From contig NZ_FNUB01000005.1 of NCBI RefSeq assembly GCF_900105985.1, forward strand, positions 744,001 to 808,000: a DNA stretch of 64,000 nt. Reading direction: 5' to 3'. Positions within the stretch are counted from its first letter, which is position 1, and each line of letters opens with the position of its first letter. Shown here in pieces: positions 53,504 to 63,376 of the stretch. This DNA is from Tenacibaculum sp. MAR_2010_89. Its GTDB lineage: Bacteria; Bacteroidota; Bacteroidia; Flavobacteriales; Flavobacteriaceae. The notes under the pieces are model-generated. The model made no database searches. It worked only from the letters and a program-made list of their open reading frames with translations, and was not told the DNA's origin. Position numbers and translations under genes: made by a program.

Positions 53504-55864
53504 TTAAAATTTTAACGTGGCTCCAAGTAAAAAGTTTGTGCCAGCTTGTGGGAAATAATATGGAGTTGTTCCCCACATGTATCCATTAGAGCTATATTCT
53601 GTATCGAAAATGTTATTAATCAATCCTGATATAACAATATTTTTGAATATAGAAGTTGTATTTATAGTATAATTAATATTCAAGTCATTCACAAAATAAC
53701 CATCTAACTTTGAGTCTTTAAACTCATTGTTGCTCATAAATTGAGAGCTTACGTATTTAGATAAAAAAGCTATGTTTAAATTTTGAATAGGTTGCACATT
53801 AATAGCATTACCAGCAATAAATTCAGGAGAATATGAAATACTAGTATTCCCTAAGTTATTTAAAATTGTTCCTGTAGTTTCTTTGAAATCAACATTTCTG
53901 TTTTTACTAATTGTAAAATTAGGGGTAACGTTTAGATAATCAGTTATTTTTATAGAAGCATCAACTTCTAATCCTAAACGATAGCTTTCACCAATATTAG
54001 CTCTAATAAAAGATCCTACGTTGTCAATTTCACCAGTTAACGCTAATTGGTCAGTATACGCCATATAGTAAACATTTGTATTAACTTTAATGTTACCTGA
54101 GTTAAAACGCCATCCTAATTCATAATCATCTAACTTTTCAGGTTTTGGATTCCCATTTTCGTAATCTGTTCTGTTAGGTTCTCTTTGTGCACGTGCAAAT
54201 GAAAAATATAAGCTGTTATTATCATTGAATTTAAAATTGAACCCTGCTTTAGGATTGAAAAAATTAAATGTATCGTTTACTAAGTTAGGCTGTACTCCGT
54301 TAGCTTTATAGTTCACGTTTCTGTTTTGAAGATCAACAAATAAAGATAATTGATCACTCATTTTATAAGTAGCTTTTACAAAAAGGTTAAAATCTTCTTT
54401 ATTTCCATAGTTATCATAATAGCGATTTCTTATTTCACTTGATGATGCATAGCGAGCCCAAATAACTTCACCAAAATGATCTCCTTTATATTGATTCCAT
54501 GCACCTCCAAAAAGAATATCTAAATAATCATTTTTGTAATTTAAATTATAGGTAATTCCGTAGAAGTCATTTCTTAACCATTTTCTTCTTACTAAATCAG
54601 TAGAGTTAATAGTTTGCCCTCCAATAGTAATAGGTGTTAGGTTATAACTTGAAAAACTTGCACCTTGCTTATATTGCTCGTAAAAACCTCTTCCAAAAGT
54701 ATAATGCAACGCAATATTTGATGATAAATTTTCATTATATTTTTGATTCCAGTGTAATTGAGCATGATCTTGTTTATAATTATCAACCTCATTGTCATAA
54801 TATCCTATTACATTCCAGTTAGTATCATATAAAGCACCTGCAGAATTAAAAGTTTTGTTAGTTTTTAAAGTAGCTGCATCAACACCATTCCATGATTGAT
54901 ATGTAATTTCATGACCTCCAAAAACAAGTCCTTTAATTAACGTATTATCATCAACATAACTTCCTTGTAAGAAATAAGATTTTAAATTTGAAGAAGCTCT
55001 ATCAATAAATCCATCAGATCTAACTCTAGAAATACGTCCTGTAAACTTAACATGGTCATTTAATTTTCCAGTACCAGCTTTTGCAGTGTATTTTTGTGTG
55101 TTAAATGAACCAAATGAAGTAGCTATTTCACCATAAGCTTCATCAGAGTCACTATCAGTTAGTACGTTTAAGCTAGCACCAAATGCACCAGCACCGTTCG
55201 TTGATGTACCTACTCCTCTTTGTAATTGAATACTTTGTGTAGATGATGAAAAGTCAGGCATGTTAACCCAAAAAGTTCCTTGGCTTTCGCTATCATTATA
55301 AGGAATACCATTAATAGTAACATTTACACGTGTTGCATCTGAACCACGCACACGAATACCTGTGTAACCAATTCCAGCACCAGCATCTGAAGTAGTTACT
55401 ACAGAAGGTAAGTAATTCATTAAGATAGGAATATCTTGTCCTAAATTACGTTTAGCAATCTCTTTTTTTGATAAATTAGAGTGAGTAACAGGAGCGTCTG
55501 CTTTTACACGTACTGCTGATACTAAAACTTCATCTAAAAGATCAGTGTCTGAGTTTAATTGAAAAATAAAATTTTCGTTACTTGTTAACGTAACGTTCTG
55601 TATTAATGTTTTAAAACCAACATAAGACACTTCAATAGAGTGAGTACCTTTTGCTAATTTTAATTTAAAACCACCTTCAAAATCAGTAATTGTTCCTTTT
55701 TTGATAGATTTTACAACAACAGTTGCTCCTTCTAAGCCCTTTTGTTTACTATCAACTACTTTACCTGATAAAATAAAAGATTGTGCATTTGCAGTTAAGG
55801 TTGCAAATAATACCATTAAAAAAGCTACTCTCTTCACTTGTTTAATAAAAGACATCGGTCTCAT
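53504..55864 (-). CDS. TonB-dependent outer-membrane receptor under TPP riboswitch, probable thiamine receptor
   Basis: 786 residues. Signal peptide (KQVKRVAFLMVLFATLTANA), an N-terminal carboxypeptidase-regulatory-like domain (about 28-105; LSGKVVDSKQKGLEGATVVV), a TonB plug (about 115-225; GSDATRVNVTINGIPYNDSE) and a 22-strand barrel ending in LGATLKF. A TPP riboswitch precedes it, so transport of thiamine or a precursor is the strong inference. No SusD partner is adjacent, so it is not a glycan-type SusC receptor. Last gene of its transcript, with a bidirectional terminator. Confidence 0.92.
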   Translation of the reverse strand: MRPMSFIKQVKRVAFLMVLFATLTANAQSFILSGKVVDSKQKGLEGATVVVKSIKKGTITDFEGGFKLKLAKGTHSIEVSYVGFKTLIQNVTLTSNENFIFQLNSDTDLLDEVLVSAVRVKADAPVTHSNLSKKEIAKRNLGQDIPILMNYLPSVVTTSDAGAGIGYTGIRVRGSDATRVNVTINGIPYNDSESQGTFWVNMPDFSSSTQSIQLQRGVGTSTNGAGAFGASLNVLTDSDSDEAYGEIATSFGSFNTQKYTAKAGTGKLNDHVKFTGRISRVRSDGFIDRASSNLKSYFLQGSYVDDNTLIKGLVFGGHEITYQSWNGVDAATLKTNKTFNSAGALYDTNWNVIGYYDNEVDNYKQDHAQLHWNQKYNENLSSNIALHYTFGRGFYEQYKQGASFSSYNLTPITIGGQTINSTDLVRRKWLRNDFYGITYNLNYKNDYLDILFGGAWNQYKGDHFGEVIWARYASSSEIRNRYYDNYGNKEDFNLFVKATYKMSDQLSLFVDLQNRNVNYKANGVQPNLVNDTFNFFNPKAGFNFKFNDNNSLYFSFARAQREPNRTDYENGNPKPEKLDDYELGWRFNSGNIKVNTNVYYMAYTDQLALTGEIDNVGSFIRANIGESYRLGLEVDASIKITDYLNVTPNFTISKNRNVDFKETTGTILNNLGNTSISYSPEFIAGNAINVQPIQNLNIAFLSKYVSSQFMSNNEFKDSKLDGYFVNDLNINYTINTTSIFKNIVISGLINNIFDTEYSSNGYMWGTTPYYFPQAGTNFLLGATLKF

Positions 55865-56014
55865 TTTTTTGTTAAAATAAAATGGAATAAAAAGAGGTAA
55901 TTATTCTATGGTTTGTTATTGAATAATTAGTTGCCATTTTATAACATTGATGAAGTGTAATTTTCTTTACCAATAATTAGTATCGTAATTTTTTAATTAC
56001 TTGTTTATGACATT

Positions 56015-56100
56015 CATTTTCCTAAACAGCATTACCTGTTCTAGGTTCAATGGGTATGATCTCAGCCTAATTTTAATTTTTAAGGCACCCCTTTATGAGA
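56015..56100 (-). promoter_or_regulatory. TPP (thiamine pyrophosphate) riboswitch
   Basis: On the minus strand the conserved blocks appear in order: GGGGTGCC, then GGCTGAGATCATACCC, GAACC and CAGGTAATGCTG, then GGAA. These are the THI-box core helices and the pyrimidine- and pyrophosphate-sensing loops. About 150 bases separate it from the receptor start codon; an AATTATTC/GAATAATT hairpin in between (55899-55929) may take part in the switch. Confidence 0.92.
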
Positions 56101-56106
56101 ACGGCA

Positions 56107-56114
56107 CAAATGTA
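56107..56114 (-). promoter_or_regulatory. -7 element preceding the riboswitch
   Basis: TACATTTG on the minus strand, seven bases upstream of the riboswitch 5' end, so transcription would begin directly at the aptamer. No clear TTG at the right spacing. Confidence 0.4.
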
Positions 56115-56203
56115 TGACGGATTTTTGAATTAGAAATGATTAAAAAGAATTATTAGGTCAAGATTTAATTTGATACTTTAGTAGTCGTAATCTATTTTTA
56201 TTT

Positions 56204-56692
56204 ATGAATAAACCATTTAAAATAAACGTTAATGAATTATATGATTTTAACTTTAATGAGAATGAAATAAACTCATTAGATATTGTTGAAAAATCAAATA
56301 AAAGTTATCACGTTATAGAGAATAATCAAACTTTTGAAGCAGCGCTTCTTAAGAGTGATTTTAATAAGAAAAAGTACTCAATTCAAATTAATGGAAATGT
56401 GTACGAAATAAAAGTTTCTGATGAGTTAGATATATTAATTAATGAGTTAGGAATGGAAGCCTCTTTAGAAAAGAAAGAGAATGATGTTAAGGCTCCAATG
56501 CCAGGACTTATTGTTTCTATTGATGTAGTTGTAGGCCAGGAAGTAAAAGAAAATGAAGGTATTTTGGTACTTGAAGCTATGAAAATGGAAAATACATTAT
56601 TAGCTCCACGAGACGGGATTATTAAATCGATAGACATTAAAGTTGGAGATAAAGTAGAAAAAAATACAGTTTTAATTGAAATGGAAGCGTAA
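56204..56692 (+). CDS. Biotin carboxyl carrier subunit of acyl-CoA carboxylase
   Basis: 162 residues. The N-terminal half is a linker; from about residue 95 a biotinyl domain with MPGLIVSIDVVVGQEV and the biotin site EAMKMEN (K127). Together with the two following genes it forms a three-polypeptide acyl-CoA carboxylase of the propionyl-CoA type. One base separates it from the biotin carboxylase start. Confidence 0.93.
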   Translation: MNKPFKINVNELYDFNFNENEINSLDIVEKSNKSYHVIENNQTFEAALLKSDFNKKKYSIQINGNVYEIKVSDELDILINELGMEASLEKKENDVKAPMPGLIVSIDVVVGQEVKENEGILVLEAMKMENTLLAPRDGIIKSIDIKVGDKVEKNTVLIEMEA

Positions 56693-56693
56693 A

Positions 56694-58142
56694 ATGAGGA
56701 AGATATTAGTTGCAAATAGAGGTGAAATTGCGTTAAGAGTAATGCGTTCAGCTAAAAAAATGGGAATTAAAACTGTAGCTGTTTTTTCAGAAGCAGATAG
56801 AAAATCACCACATGTTAAGTTTGCTGATGAAGCAGTTTGTATAGGACCAGCACCCTCTAATGAATCGTATTTGTTAGGAGATAAAATTATTGCAGTTGCT
56901 AAAGAATTAGGTGTAGATGGAATTCATCCTGGATATGGTTTTTTAAGCGAAAATGCCGCATTTGGCGAGGCTGTAGCAGCAAGTGGAATTACTTTTATTG
57001 GTCCAAAATCAAAAGCTATAAAAGTAATGGGTAGTAAGTTAGCAGCTAAGGAAGCTGTAAAAGCATATAATATTCCTATGGTACCAGGAATAGATGAAGC
57101 CGTTACCGATGTGTCTTATGCTGAAAAAGTAGCAAATGAAATAGGGTATCCAATTCTTATTAAAGCGTCTGCTGGAGGAGGAGGAAAAGGGATGCGTGTT
57201 GTTGAAAAACAAGCAGATATTAAAGAGCAAATGGAACGTGCAATATCTGAGGCAGTATCTTCTTTTGGTGATGGTTCAGTTTTTATTGAGAAATATGTGG
57301 GCTCTCCACGCCATATTGAAATACAAGTACTCGCAGATAGTCATGGGAATGTAGTACACTTATTTGAACGTGAATGTTCAGTTCAAAGACGTCATCAAAA
57401 AGTAGTTGAAGAAGCTCCTTCTAGTGTATTAACACCAGAAATTCGTCAAAAAATGGGAGATGCTGCAATAAAGGTAGCGAAGGCATGTGATTATTTAGGA
57501 GCTGGTACCGTTGAATTTTTGTTAGATGAAAACAAGAATTTCTATTTTTTAGAGATGAATACTCGTTTGCAAGTAGAGCATCCAGTAACAGAAATGATAA
57601 CTGGAGTAGATTTGGTAGAAGAGCAAATAAAAATAGCTAGAGGAGAAGCACTGTCGTTTACTCAAGAAGATTTAAAAATTAAAGGACATGCATTGGAATT
57701 ACGTATTTATGCAGAAGATCCGTTAGAAGGATTTAGTCCAAGTATTGGAATTTTGGAAAAGTATCAAGCACCAGTTGGAAAAAACATTCGTGTAGATGAT
57801 GGTTTTGAAGAGGGTATGGAAATTCCTATTTATTATGACCCTATGATTTCAAAATTAATTACTTATGGTGAAACCCGTGAAGGAGCCATTGAGTTAATGA
57901 AAGAAGCCATTGTTAACTATAAAATAAAAGGAATAAAAACTACATTACCTTTTGGTAAGTTTGTTTGTGAGCATGATGCTTTTATTTCAGGTAATTTTGA
58001 CACACATTTTGTGAAAAAGTTTTATACACCTGAAAGTTTAGAAAAAAACTTCAAGATTGAGGCTAAAATTGCAGCTAAAATAGCATTACAACAATATTTA
58101 AAAGAACAACAAATTTTAAAAGTACCAACTCGTGAAATCTAA
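56694..58142 (+). CDS. accC: Biotin carboxylase subunit of acyl-CoA carboxylase
   Basis: 482 residues from the ATG at 56694 ([20 protein letters not shown]); a TTG 18 bases upstream would add residues absent from the family. ATP-grasp domain with [30 protein letters not shown], the [14 protein letters not shown] metal/bicarbonate region and the C-terminal domain. The symbol accC is used for the enzyme class; the complex may be a propionyl- rather than acetyl-CoA carboxylase. Overlaps the next gene by 11 bases. Confidence 0.94.
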   Translation: MRKILVANRGEIALRVMRSAKKMGIKTVAVFSEADRKSPHVKFADEAVCIGPAPSNESYLLGDKIIAVAKELGVDGIHPGYGFLSENAAFGEAVAASGITFIGPKSKAIKVMGSKLAAKEAVKAYNIPMVPGIDEAVTDVSYAEKVANEIGYPILIKASAGGGGKGMRVVEKQADIKEQMERAISEAVSSFGDGSVFIEKYVGSPRHIEIQVLADSHGNVVHLFERECSVQRRHQKVVEEAPSSVLTPEIRQKMGDAAIKVAKACDYLGAGTVEFLLDENKNFYFLEMNTRLQVEHPVTEMITGVDLVEEQIKIARGEALSFTQEDLKIKGHALELRIYAEDPLEGFSPSIGILEKYQAPVGKNIRVDDGFEEGMEIPIYYDPMISKLITYGETREGAIELMKEAIVNYKIKGIKTTLPFGKFVCEHDAFISGNFDTHFVKKFYTPESLEKNFKIEAKIAAKIALQQYLKEQQILKVPTREI

Positions 58143-59673
58143 AATAGAACAATTACAAGAAAAAATAGCAGAAGCAAAGTTAGGAGGAGGTCAAAAAAGA
58201 ATCGCCCGTCAGCATCAAAAAGGAAAGCTTACTGCACGAGAACGAATACATTATTTATTAGATGAAGGTTCTTTTGAAGAAGTAGGTATTTTAGTAACAC
58301 ACCGAACTAAAGATTTTGGAATGGAAGATCAAAAGTTTTATGGAGATGGTGTAGTTACTGGATATGGTACAGTAAATGGACGTTTAATATATGTTTTTGC
58401 ACAAGATTTTACTGTTTTTGGAGGGTCATTATCTGAAACTCATGCTGAAAAAATATGTAAAATAATGGATTTAGCTGTGAAAATAGGAGCTCCTTTAATC
58501 GGGTTAAATGATTCAGGAGGCGCACGTATTCAAGAAGGAGTTCGCTCATTAGGAGGATATGCAGATATTTTTTACAGAAACGTACAAGCTTCAGGAGTAA
58601 TTCCTCAAATTTCAGCTATTATGGGACCCTGCGCAGGAGGAGCGGTTTATTCACCAGCGATGACTGATTTTACTGTTATGGTAGAGAATTCTAGTTACAT
58701 GTTTGTTACAGGACCTAATGTTGTTAAAACTGTAACGAACGAAGAAGTAACGTCTGAAGAGTTGGGTGGAGCAAGTGCTCATTCAACAAAATCAGGAGTA
58801 ACTCATTTAACAGCTGTTAATGATGTACAATGTTTAGAAGATGTCAAAACATTGTTGAGTTATATGCCACAAAACAATCAAGAAACGACTCAGAAAATTC
58901 CTTTTACGCTAGGAGATGAGTTTAGAGAAGAATTAGCGAGTATAGTTCCTGAGAATGCAAATAAACCGTATGATATGAAAGCGGTTATTAATGGAATTGC
59001 AGATGCTGACTCTTTTTTTGAAATACATAAAGATTATGCTGAAAATATTGTAGTTGGTTTTGCTCGTTTAGGTGGTAGAAGTATCGGAATTGTTGCAAAT
59101 CAACCAATGAGTTTAGCTGGATGTTTAGATGTTAATAGTTCTAAAAAAGCAGCTCGATTTACGCGTTTTTGTGATTGTTTTAATATTCCTTTATTAGTGT
59201 TGGTTGATGTACCTGGGTTTTTACCAGGAACAGATCAAGAATGGAACGCAATTATTACAAACGGAGCAAAATTATTATATGCTTTAAGTGAAGCTACTGT
59301 TCCAAGAATTAGTGTGATTACTCGTAAGGCTTATGGAGGAGCTTATGATGTAATGAACTCTAAACATATTGGAGCTGATATGAATTTTGCTTGGCCTGCT
59401 GCTGAAATTGCTGTAATGGGAGCTAAAGGAGCAAGTGAAATTATCTTTAAAAAAGAAATTTCAGAAGCTGAAGATAAAGAAGCTAAATTGTTAGAGAAGG
59501 AAGCAGAATATGCTGAGTTATTCGCAAATCCTTATACAGCTGCTGAACGTGGATTTGTAGATGAAGTTATATTACCTGAAGAAACAAGAAGAAAGTTAAT
59601 AAAAGCTTTTGCAATGTTAGAAGGTAAAAAAGTGGAAAGACCCAAAAGAAAACACGGGAATATTCCTTTGTAA
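58132..59673 (+). CDS. Carboxyltransferase (beta) subunit of acyl-CoA carboxylase, GTG start
   Basis: 513 residues, starting at GTG 58132 inside the end of the biotin carboxylase gene ([20 protein letters not shown]). The carboxyltransferase fold has [20 protein letters not shown] and [20 protein letters not shown], then [10 protein letters not shown] and [20 protein letters not shown]. The size and the GGARIQEG motif match the propionyl/methylmalonyl-CoA type, a single polypeptide covering both AccA- and AccD-like halves. Supplies methylmalonyl-CoA or feeds propionate catabolism, depending on substrate. Confidence 0.94.
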   Translation: MKSKIEQLQEKIAEAKLGGGQKRIARQHQKGKLTARERIHYLLDEGSFEEVGILVTHRTKDFGMEDQKFYGDGVVTGYGTVNGRLIYVFAQDFTVFGGSLSETHAEKICKIMDLAVKIGAPLIGLNDSGGARIQEGVRSLGGYADIFYRNVQASGVIPQISAIMGPCAGGAVYSPAMTDFTVMVENSSYMFVTGPNVVKTVTNEEVTSEELGGASAHSTKSGVTHLTAVNDVQCLEDVKTLLSYMPQNNQETTQKIPFTLGDEFREELASIVPENANKPYDMKAVINGIADADSFFEIHKDYAENIVVGFARLGGRSIGIVANQPMSLAGCLDVNSSKKAARFTRFCDCFNIPLLVLVDVPGFLPGTDQEWNAIITNGAKLLYALSEATVPRISVITRKAYGGAYDVMNSKHIGADMNFAWPAAEIAVMGAKGASEIIFKKEISEAEDKEAKLLEKEAEYAELFANPYTAAERGFVDEVILPEETRRKLIKAFAMLEGKKVERPKRKHGNIPL

Positions 59674-59683
59674 TAAATAGTAC

Positions 59684-59715
59684 TTGCATGAGTTTATTTT
59701 AATAAACTCATGCAA
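59684..59715. terminator. Hairpin between convergent carboxyltransferase and arfB genes
   Basis: A 15-bp perfect stem TTGCATGAGTTTATT / AATAAACTCATGCAA with a 2-nt loop, no long T run. Probably ends transcription from both sides. Confidence 0.6.
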
Positions 59716-59717
59716 TA

Positions 59718-60119
59718 TTATATTTTAGGTTTTTTACGTAATGCTTTTTTTAAAGAATTCTTCTTTTTAGTTTCTACCCTTTTTTTTATAGAGTTTTTAG
59801 TAGGTTTTGTAGGTCTTCTACTTTTAGGACGAATTAAATTGAGCTTAATTAATTCAATAAATCTTTTAATAGCTAATTCTTTATTTCGGTGTTGTGAACG
59901 AGTATCATCACAAAATAAAATAAGGAAATGATTTTTAGTTAATCGATGTGCTAAGTTTTTAGAAAGTAATTCTTTTTCTCTAGAAGAAAGTCCTATAGAA
60001 TTTTTTATATCAAAAGATAGTTCAATTTTTGATGAAACTTTATTTACATGTTGTCCACCAGCACCAGAACTTCTTGTAGCTTTGAAGGTAAGCTCTCTAA
60101 ATAACTCAGCAATATTCAC
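59718..60119 (-). CDS. arfB: Alternative ribosome-rescue factor ArfB (peptidyl-tRNA hydrolase)
   Basis: 133 residues. GGQ motif in RSSGAGGQHVNKVSSK (21-23) and a basic C-terminal tail (KKRVETKKKNSLKKALRKK) that enters the mRNA channel of stalled ribosomes. Length and layout match ArfB (YaeJ) rather than full release factors. The start codon overlaps the stop of the preceding kinase gene by one base. Confidence 0.94.
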   Translation of the reverse strand: MNIAELFRELTFKATRSSGAGGQHVNKVSSKIELSFDIKNSIGLSSREKELLSKNLAHRLTKNHFLILFCDDTRSQHRNKELAIKRFIELIKLNLIRPKSRRPTKPTKNSIKKRVETKKKNSLKKALRKKPKI

Positions 60120-60775
60120 TATTGTAAAGAAAAATTGTTAGAATCGATATTTTGATGCATAAAATGCATATCTAAATCAGTTAAACTATCAGAAAAAGAA
60201 TATAAATTTTCTTTTTTAGAAAGTAAATTATCAATAATAGTTATTGCTTTTTTTAAACGAGTTTCTTTGTCTCCTTTTAATAAAACATAAGGTCTGTTGT
60301 ATTTCTTTAATGTATTTTCAAAAGCTTTAAACATTTCTTCGCGTTCTTCGGGTTTATCACGTAAATCATCGGCTTCCCAAGGAGTGTCTATGTATGTTAG
60401 AAAGTAAATGTCATAGGTGTTAGATAGGGCAGCGCTGTCTAAAACAGGATCAACGAATCCTCCATAATATTCTTCAGAATATACTTTAGTTTCTAATAAA
60501 TCAGTATCACAAATTAATACTTTGTCTGCTTTTTTAGCTAATTCATTTTCTAATTTTATTTGACCTTCAGCTATAGGAAGTATGTCTTCTTGTTCACAAG
60601 TTTTACGTTCGTTATTCCATTTGTCTTGCAAATATTCACGTGCAAATTCAGGTGTCCATACCGTATTGTAATGACGTGCTAATTGCCCAGAAAGTGTTGT
60701 TTTTCCAGTACTTTCTGGTCCAAATAATACAACCTTTACAAGGTTGATTTGTTGTTGTCTATATTTTTTTTCCAT
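60119..60775 (-). CDS. NadR-type ATP-binding kinase, possible thiamine or nicotinamide riboside kinase
   Basis: 218 residues of the NadR C-terminal (ribosylnicotinamide kinase) family: P-loop LFGPESTGKTTLSGQLA (about 17-33), TPEFAREYL, CDTDLLETKVYSEEYYGG, and a C-terminal helical part. No N-terminal nucleotidyltransferase domain, so it is kinase only. It overlaps pnuC by 40 bases. Because the operon also has a thiamine-binding protein, thiamine is a plausible substrate, as an alternative to nicotinamide riboside. Confidence 0.82.
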   Translation of the reverse strand: MEKKYRQQQINLVKVVLFGPESTGKTTLSGQLARHYNTVWTPEFAREYLQDKWNNERKTCEQEDILPIAEGQIKLENELAKKADKVLICDTDLLETKVYSEEYYGGFVDPVLDSAALSNTYDIYFLTYIDTPWEADDLRDKPEEREEMFKAFENTLKKYNRPYVLLKGDKETRLKKAITIIDNLLSKKENLYSFSDSLTDLDMHFMHQNIDSNNFSLQ

Positions 60776-61368
60776 GCTATATAACCTAAAACTGCAATGA
60801 ATATAAAAAAGAAATATTGTATACTAGTAAATGTAAAGCCTTTATACCAATATAAAGGAACGGATATTAGGTCTCCTATAATCCAATAAATCCAGTTCTC
60901 AATTTTTCTTCTAGCCATTAACCACATACCTACAAAGAATACTGCTGTTGTAACGGTATCAACATATGCAGTCCAGTTATTCCATTTGTCGAAATAAGTA
61001 TACACAGCATACACAAAAATTAAGGTAGCAAAGAAAATAAGGATACTCACTTTCTTTTCTTTAGTGGTTGTTCTTGATATTGGTGTAACATGAGATGCAT
61101 CAACTTTACGTGTCCATATATACCAACCATATACACTCATAGCAAAATAGTAACCATTTATCATCATATCACCAAGTAATCCCCATTTTAGTAATAAGTA
61201 TACAAAAATGGAAGTACTAATCATTCCTGTTGGAAAAACCCAAATGTTATTCTTCTTAGAACACCAAACAGATAAGAAACCAAAAAAAACAGCTATAATT
61301 TCAAGAGAAATGTCAAGTGTAGAAGAGTTAGCGTATTGGCTAAAAAGAAAATCAAAAACTTGGTTCAT
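60736..61368 (-). CDS. pnuC: PnuC-family vitamin transporter
   Basis: 210 residues with seven membrane helices and PnuC-typical tryptophan-rich loops (GYYFAMSVYGWYIWTRK, then FFVGMWLMARRKIENWIYWI and GDLISVPLYWYKG). PnuC carriers move nicotinamide riboside; the close relative PnuT moves thiamine. The context of a YkoF-like thiamine-binding protein and the TPP-controlled receptor nearby favour PnuT activity; the family alone does not decide. Confidence 0.88.
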   Translation of the reverse strand: MNQVFDFLFSQYANSSTLDISLEIIAVFFGFLSVWCSKKNNIWVFPTGMISTSIFVYLLLKWGLLGDMMINGYYFAMSVYGWYIWTRKVDASHVTPISRTTTKEKKVSILIFFATLIFVYAVYTYFDKWNNWTAYVDTVTTAVFFVGMWLMARRKIENWIYWIIGDLISVPLYWYKGFTFTSIQYFFFIFIAVLGYIAWKKNIDNNKSTL

Positions 61369-61612
61369 AGTTACTACGGTCAGATTTTACAATTTTCATT
61401 AATAAGATTCCATTGTCTATGAGTTCAAACGAGTTTTTTAATTCGGAAGTAATTAACTGCATTACTTGATCATAATCTCCATAAACTTGAGTACTCAATG
61501 GATTTTCAAGTATAGTTAAACCAGATGCTCTTAGTTTTTTAATAAAGTTTATTATTGGTTCTTCAAATTCATTTTGAAGAGGGGTTAAAGTCAATTCAAC
61601 AGATATTTTCAT
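61352..61612 (-). CDS. YkoF-like thiamine-binding domain protein
   Basis: 86 residues, a single ferredoxin-like domain (MKISVELTLTPLQNEFEEPI, then LRASGLTILENPLSTQVYGD and FELIDNGILLMKI) of the YkoF/MTH1187 family, which bind thiamine or its pyrimidine. Cytoplasmic. Overlaps pnuC by 17 bases, so they are translationally coupled. Supports a thiamine role for the operon. Confidence 0.8.
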   Translation of the reverse strand: MKISVELTLTPLQNEFEEPIINFIKKLRASGLTILENPLSTQVYGDYDQVMQLITSELKNSFELIDNGILLMKIVKSDRSNYEPSF

Positions 61613-61640
61613 TGTTTAAATTTAAAAAAGTAAAGATAAT

Positions 61641-62633
61641 CTATTGCTTGAATAAATTCTTCAATTCTTCTTTTGTTGTTTTTTTCATGTTTAATTGTAT
61701 CTCTGAATTATCTAACTTTTCATTTAGTGTTATTTTATCATAATAAATTTGAGTTCTATAACTTCCAACTATAATAATGTAAGTTGTTCCACTTATTGGG
61801 ATGTTTTCAAAAAGTATATCATTTTCGAATTTAGATTCGTGTATAAATGAATTTATGTTTTTATAAACTATATAGGAATCGAAGCCTGAGAATTTATTAG
61901 ACTTATCATTTAACTTAAAATTAATTTTAGATGTATTTTTAACAAAGCGATCAATATTAATCCAGTTTGTATCATTTTGATTAAGAATAAAAAAGTCCTT
62001 AACTATTAAATCTTTGGAAAGATATTTTTCATAGGTTTCATGACCTATACTATTTAAATTTATTTTTTTGTAATAAGGTATTGAATCTTTATCAATAAGT
62101 GTTTCTATCCAAATTCCACCACCTCTATAAATTGAAAATAAGCGGTAATTCTGACTTGTAATTTTCCATTTTATATTCCCTGTATGATCTGATTCTGAAA
62201 GAAAAATAGTATTATTTTTTAATTTCCTTTTAGGAGGGTATACAATAATCTTTTCTCCTTTTCTAAGGTTTAACTTTTTACCATTAGAGGTAAACACTAT
62301 TTTTAAAACTCCAGAAGTTTCTAAAAGTTCATTATCAGTTGTAAGTGTTTGTATATTTCTATATAATATTTCATTAAAATCATATAATTCGATTAACTCT
62401 AATTGAACTTTATCATTTTGTTTTAAGTTAAAGTAATCTCTCACGTATCTGATTTTTGTTCCATATTTACCTATAATTTCTTTAAATTCGATAGTATCTA
62501 AATCAAAAAACTGAGATTTTTCTGTGATAAAATCAGCTAAATGATTCTTAGGTATAAATGGTTTTTGATTTTCTTTTTTACAACTAGTAACAAAAAAAGG
62601 AAGAAGTAAAAATAAAAGGTAACGTAGTTTCAT
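61641..62633 (-). CDS. Lipoprotein of unknown function
   Basis: 330 residues from the ATG at 62633; this start gives the lipoprotein signal MKLRYLLFLLLPFFVTSC (the longer frame from 62660 adds a non-matching stretch). Mature part KKENQKPF, then beta-rich and charged. No domain recognised. It lies 28 bases ahead of the YkoF-like gene and may belong to the same transcript. Confidence 0.72.
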   Translation of the reverse strand: MKLRYLLFLLLPFFVTSCKKENQKPFIPKNHLADFITEKSQFFDLDTIEFKEIIGKYGTKIRYVRDYFNLKQNDKVQLELIELYDFNEILYRNIQTLTTDNELLETSGVLKIVFTSNGKKLNLRKGEKIIVYPPKRKLKNNTIFLSESDHTGNIKWKITSQNYRLFSIYRGGGIWIETLIDKDSIPYYKKINLNSIGHETYEKYLSKDLIVKDFFILNQNDTNWINIDRFVKNTSKINFKLNDKSNKFSGFDSYIVYKNINSFIHESKFENDILFENIPISGTTYIIIVGSYRTQIYYDKITLNEKLDNSEIQLNMKKTTKEELKNLFKQ

Positions 62634-62685
62634 GGCAATTAGTTTTGATATTGTTTTCAATGGTTAATCAAAACCTATACCAAAA

Positions 62686-63315
62686 CTAATACGCATAAAC
62701 ACAGGTGAAATCATCTATTTCTAAAAAATGAATATCATAATGTGAGGTTATACCTTCGTATAATATTTTACCAGTGGTTTGTTTATTACTGTTAAAAGGG
62801 AAGTCTTCAATGTAAATGTTTTCCAAGAACAATAATTTTTTCTTCCCGTAAATTTTATATAAACTTTCTTTGGCCCCCCAAACAATGGTAAGTTTACTTA
62901 CTAAAGCATCGTGATTGGCAATTGATTTGTATTCTTCAATTGGAGTAAACTTATGAGCAATTTTTACAATTTTATCTCTTCTTTTCTCAATATCAATACC
63001 AACAGGTTTTTCATCAGAAATAATAATACCAGAAAAAGTAAAAGAATGGGTAATTGAAATATGTTTTCCGTCTTTTAAATGCGGTTTTCCAAATTCATCA
63101 TAAATTAAATCATTATCTGTATATCCTACCTCTTTTAATAAGTGACGAATACTTAAAAAACCTCTTTGATGCAGTTCAGATTTCATTCCATTTAGTCTGT
63201 TAGCGCTTTTTTCGGTTAATTGAATTTCTTTTAACAAATCATTAAATGATTCTTCAATCTTCCAAATCAAGGCTTTAGTGCTATTACTAATTGTTACTAT
63301 TTTGTAAAGTGGCAT
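62686..63315 (-). CDS. 4'-phosphopantetheinyl transferase superfamily protein
   Basis: 209 residues, moves phosphopantetheine from CoA to carrier proteins. It shows the magnesium-binding GIDIEKRRDK (D108, E110) and WGAKESLYK (about 146-154), preceded by ISITHSFTFSG. Sfp-type by length (AcpS is about 120 residues). The target carrier protein is not in the window. Confidence 0.9.
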   Translation of the reverse strand: MPLYKIVTISNSTKALIWKIEESFNDLLKEIQLTEKSANRLNGMKSELHQRGFLSIRHLLKEVGYTDNDLIYDEFGKPHLKDGKHISITHSFTFSGIIISDEKPVGIDIEKRRDKIVKIAHKFTPIEEYKSIANHDALVSKLTIVWGAKESLYKIYGKKKLLFLENIYIEDFPFNSNKQTTGKILYEGITSHYDIHFLEIDDFTCVYAY

Positions 63316-63376
63316 AATTTAAAAAGTTATTTTGTAACTTTGCAGTTCGAAAATTTGATAATAAATATACAAAAAT

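Noticed and set aside
53504..55864. TonB receptor as SusC of a polysaccharide utilisation locus
   Set aside because: No SusD gene or glycoside hydrolase is adjacent, and a TPP riboswitch controls it.
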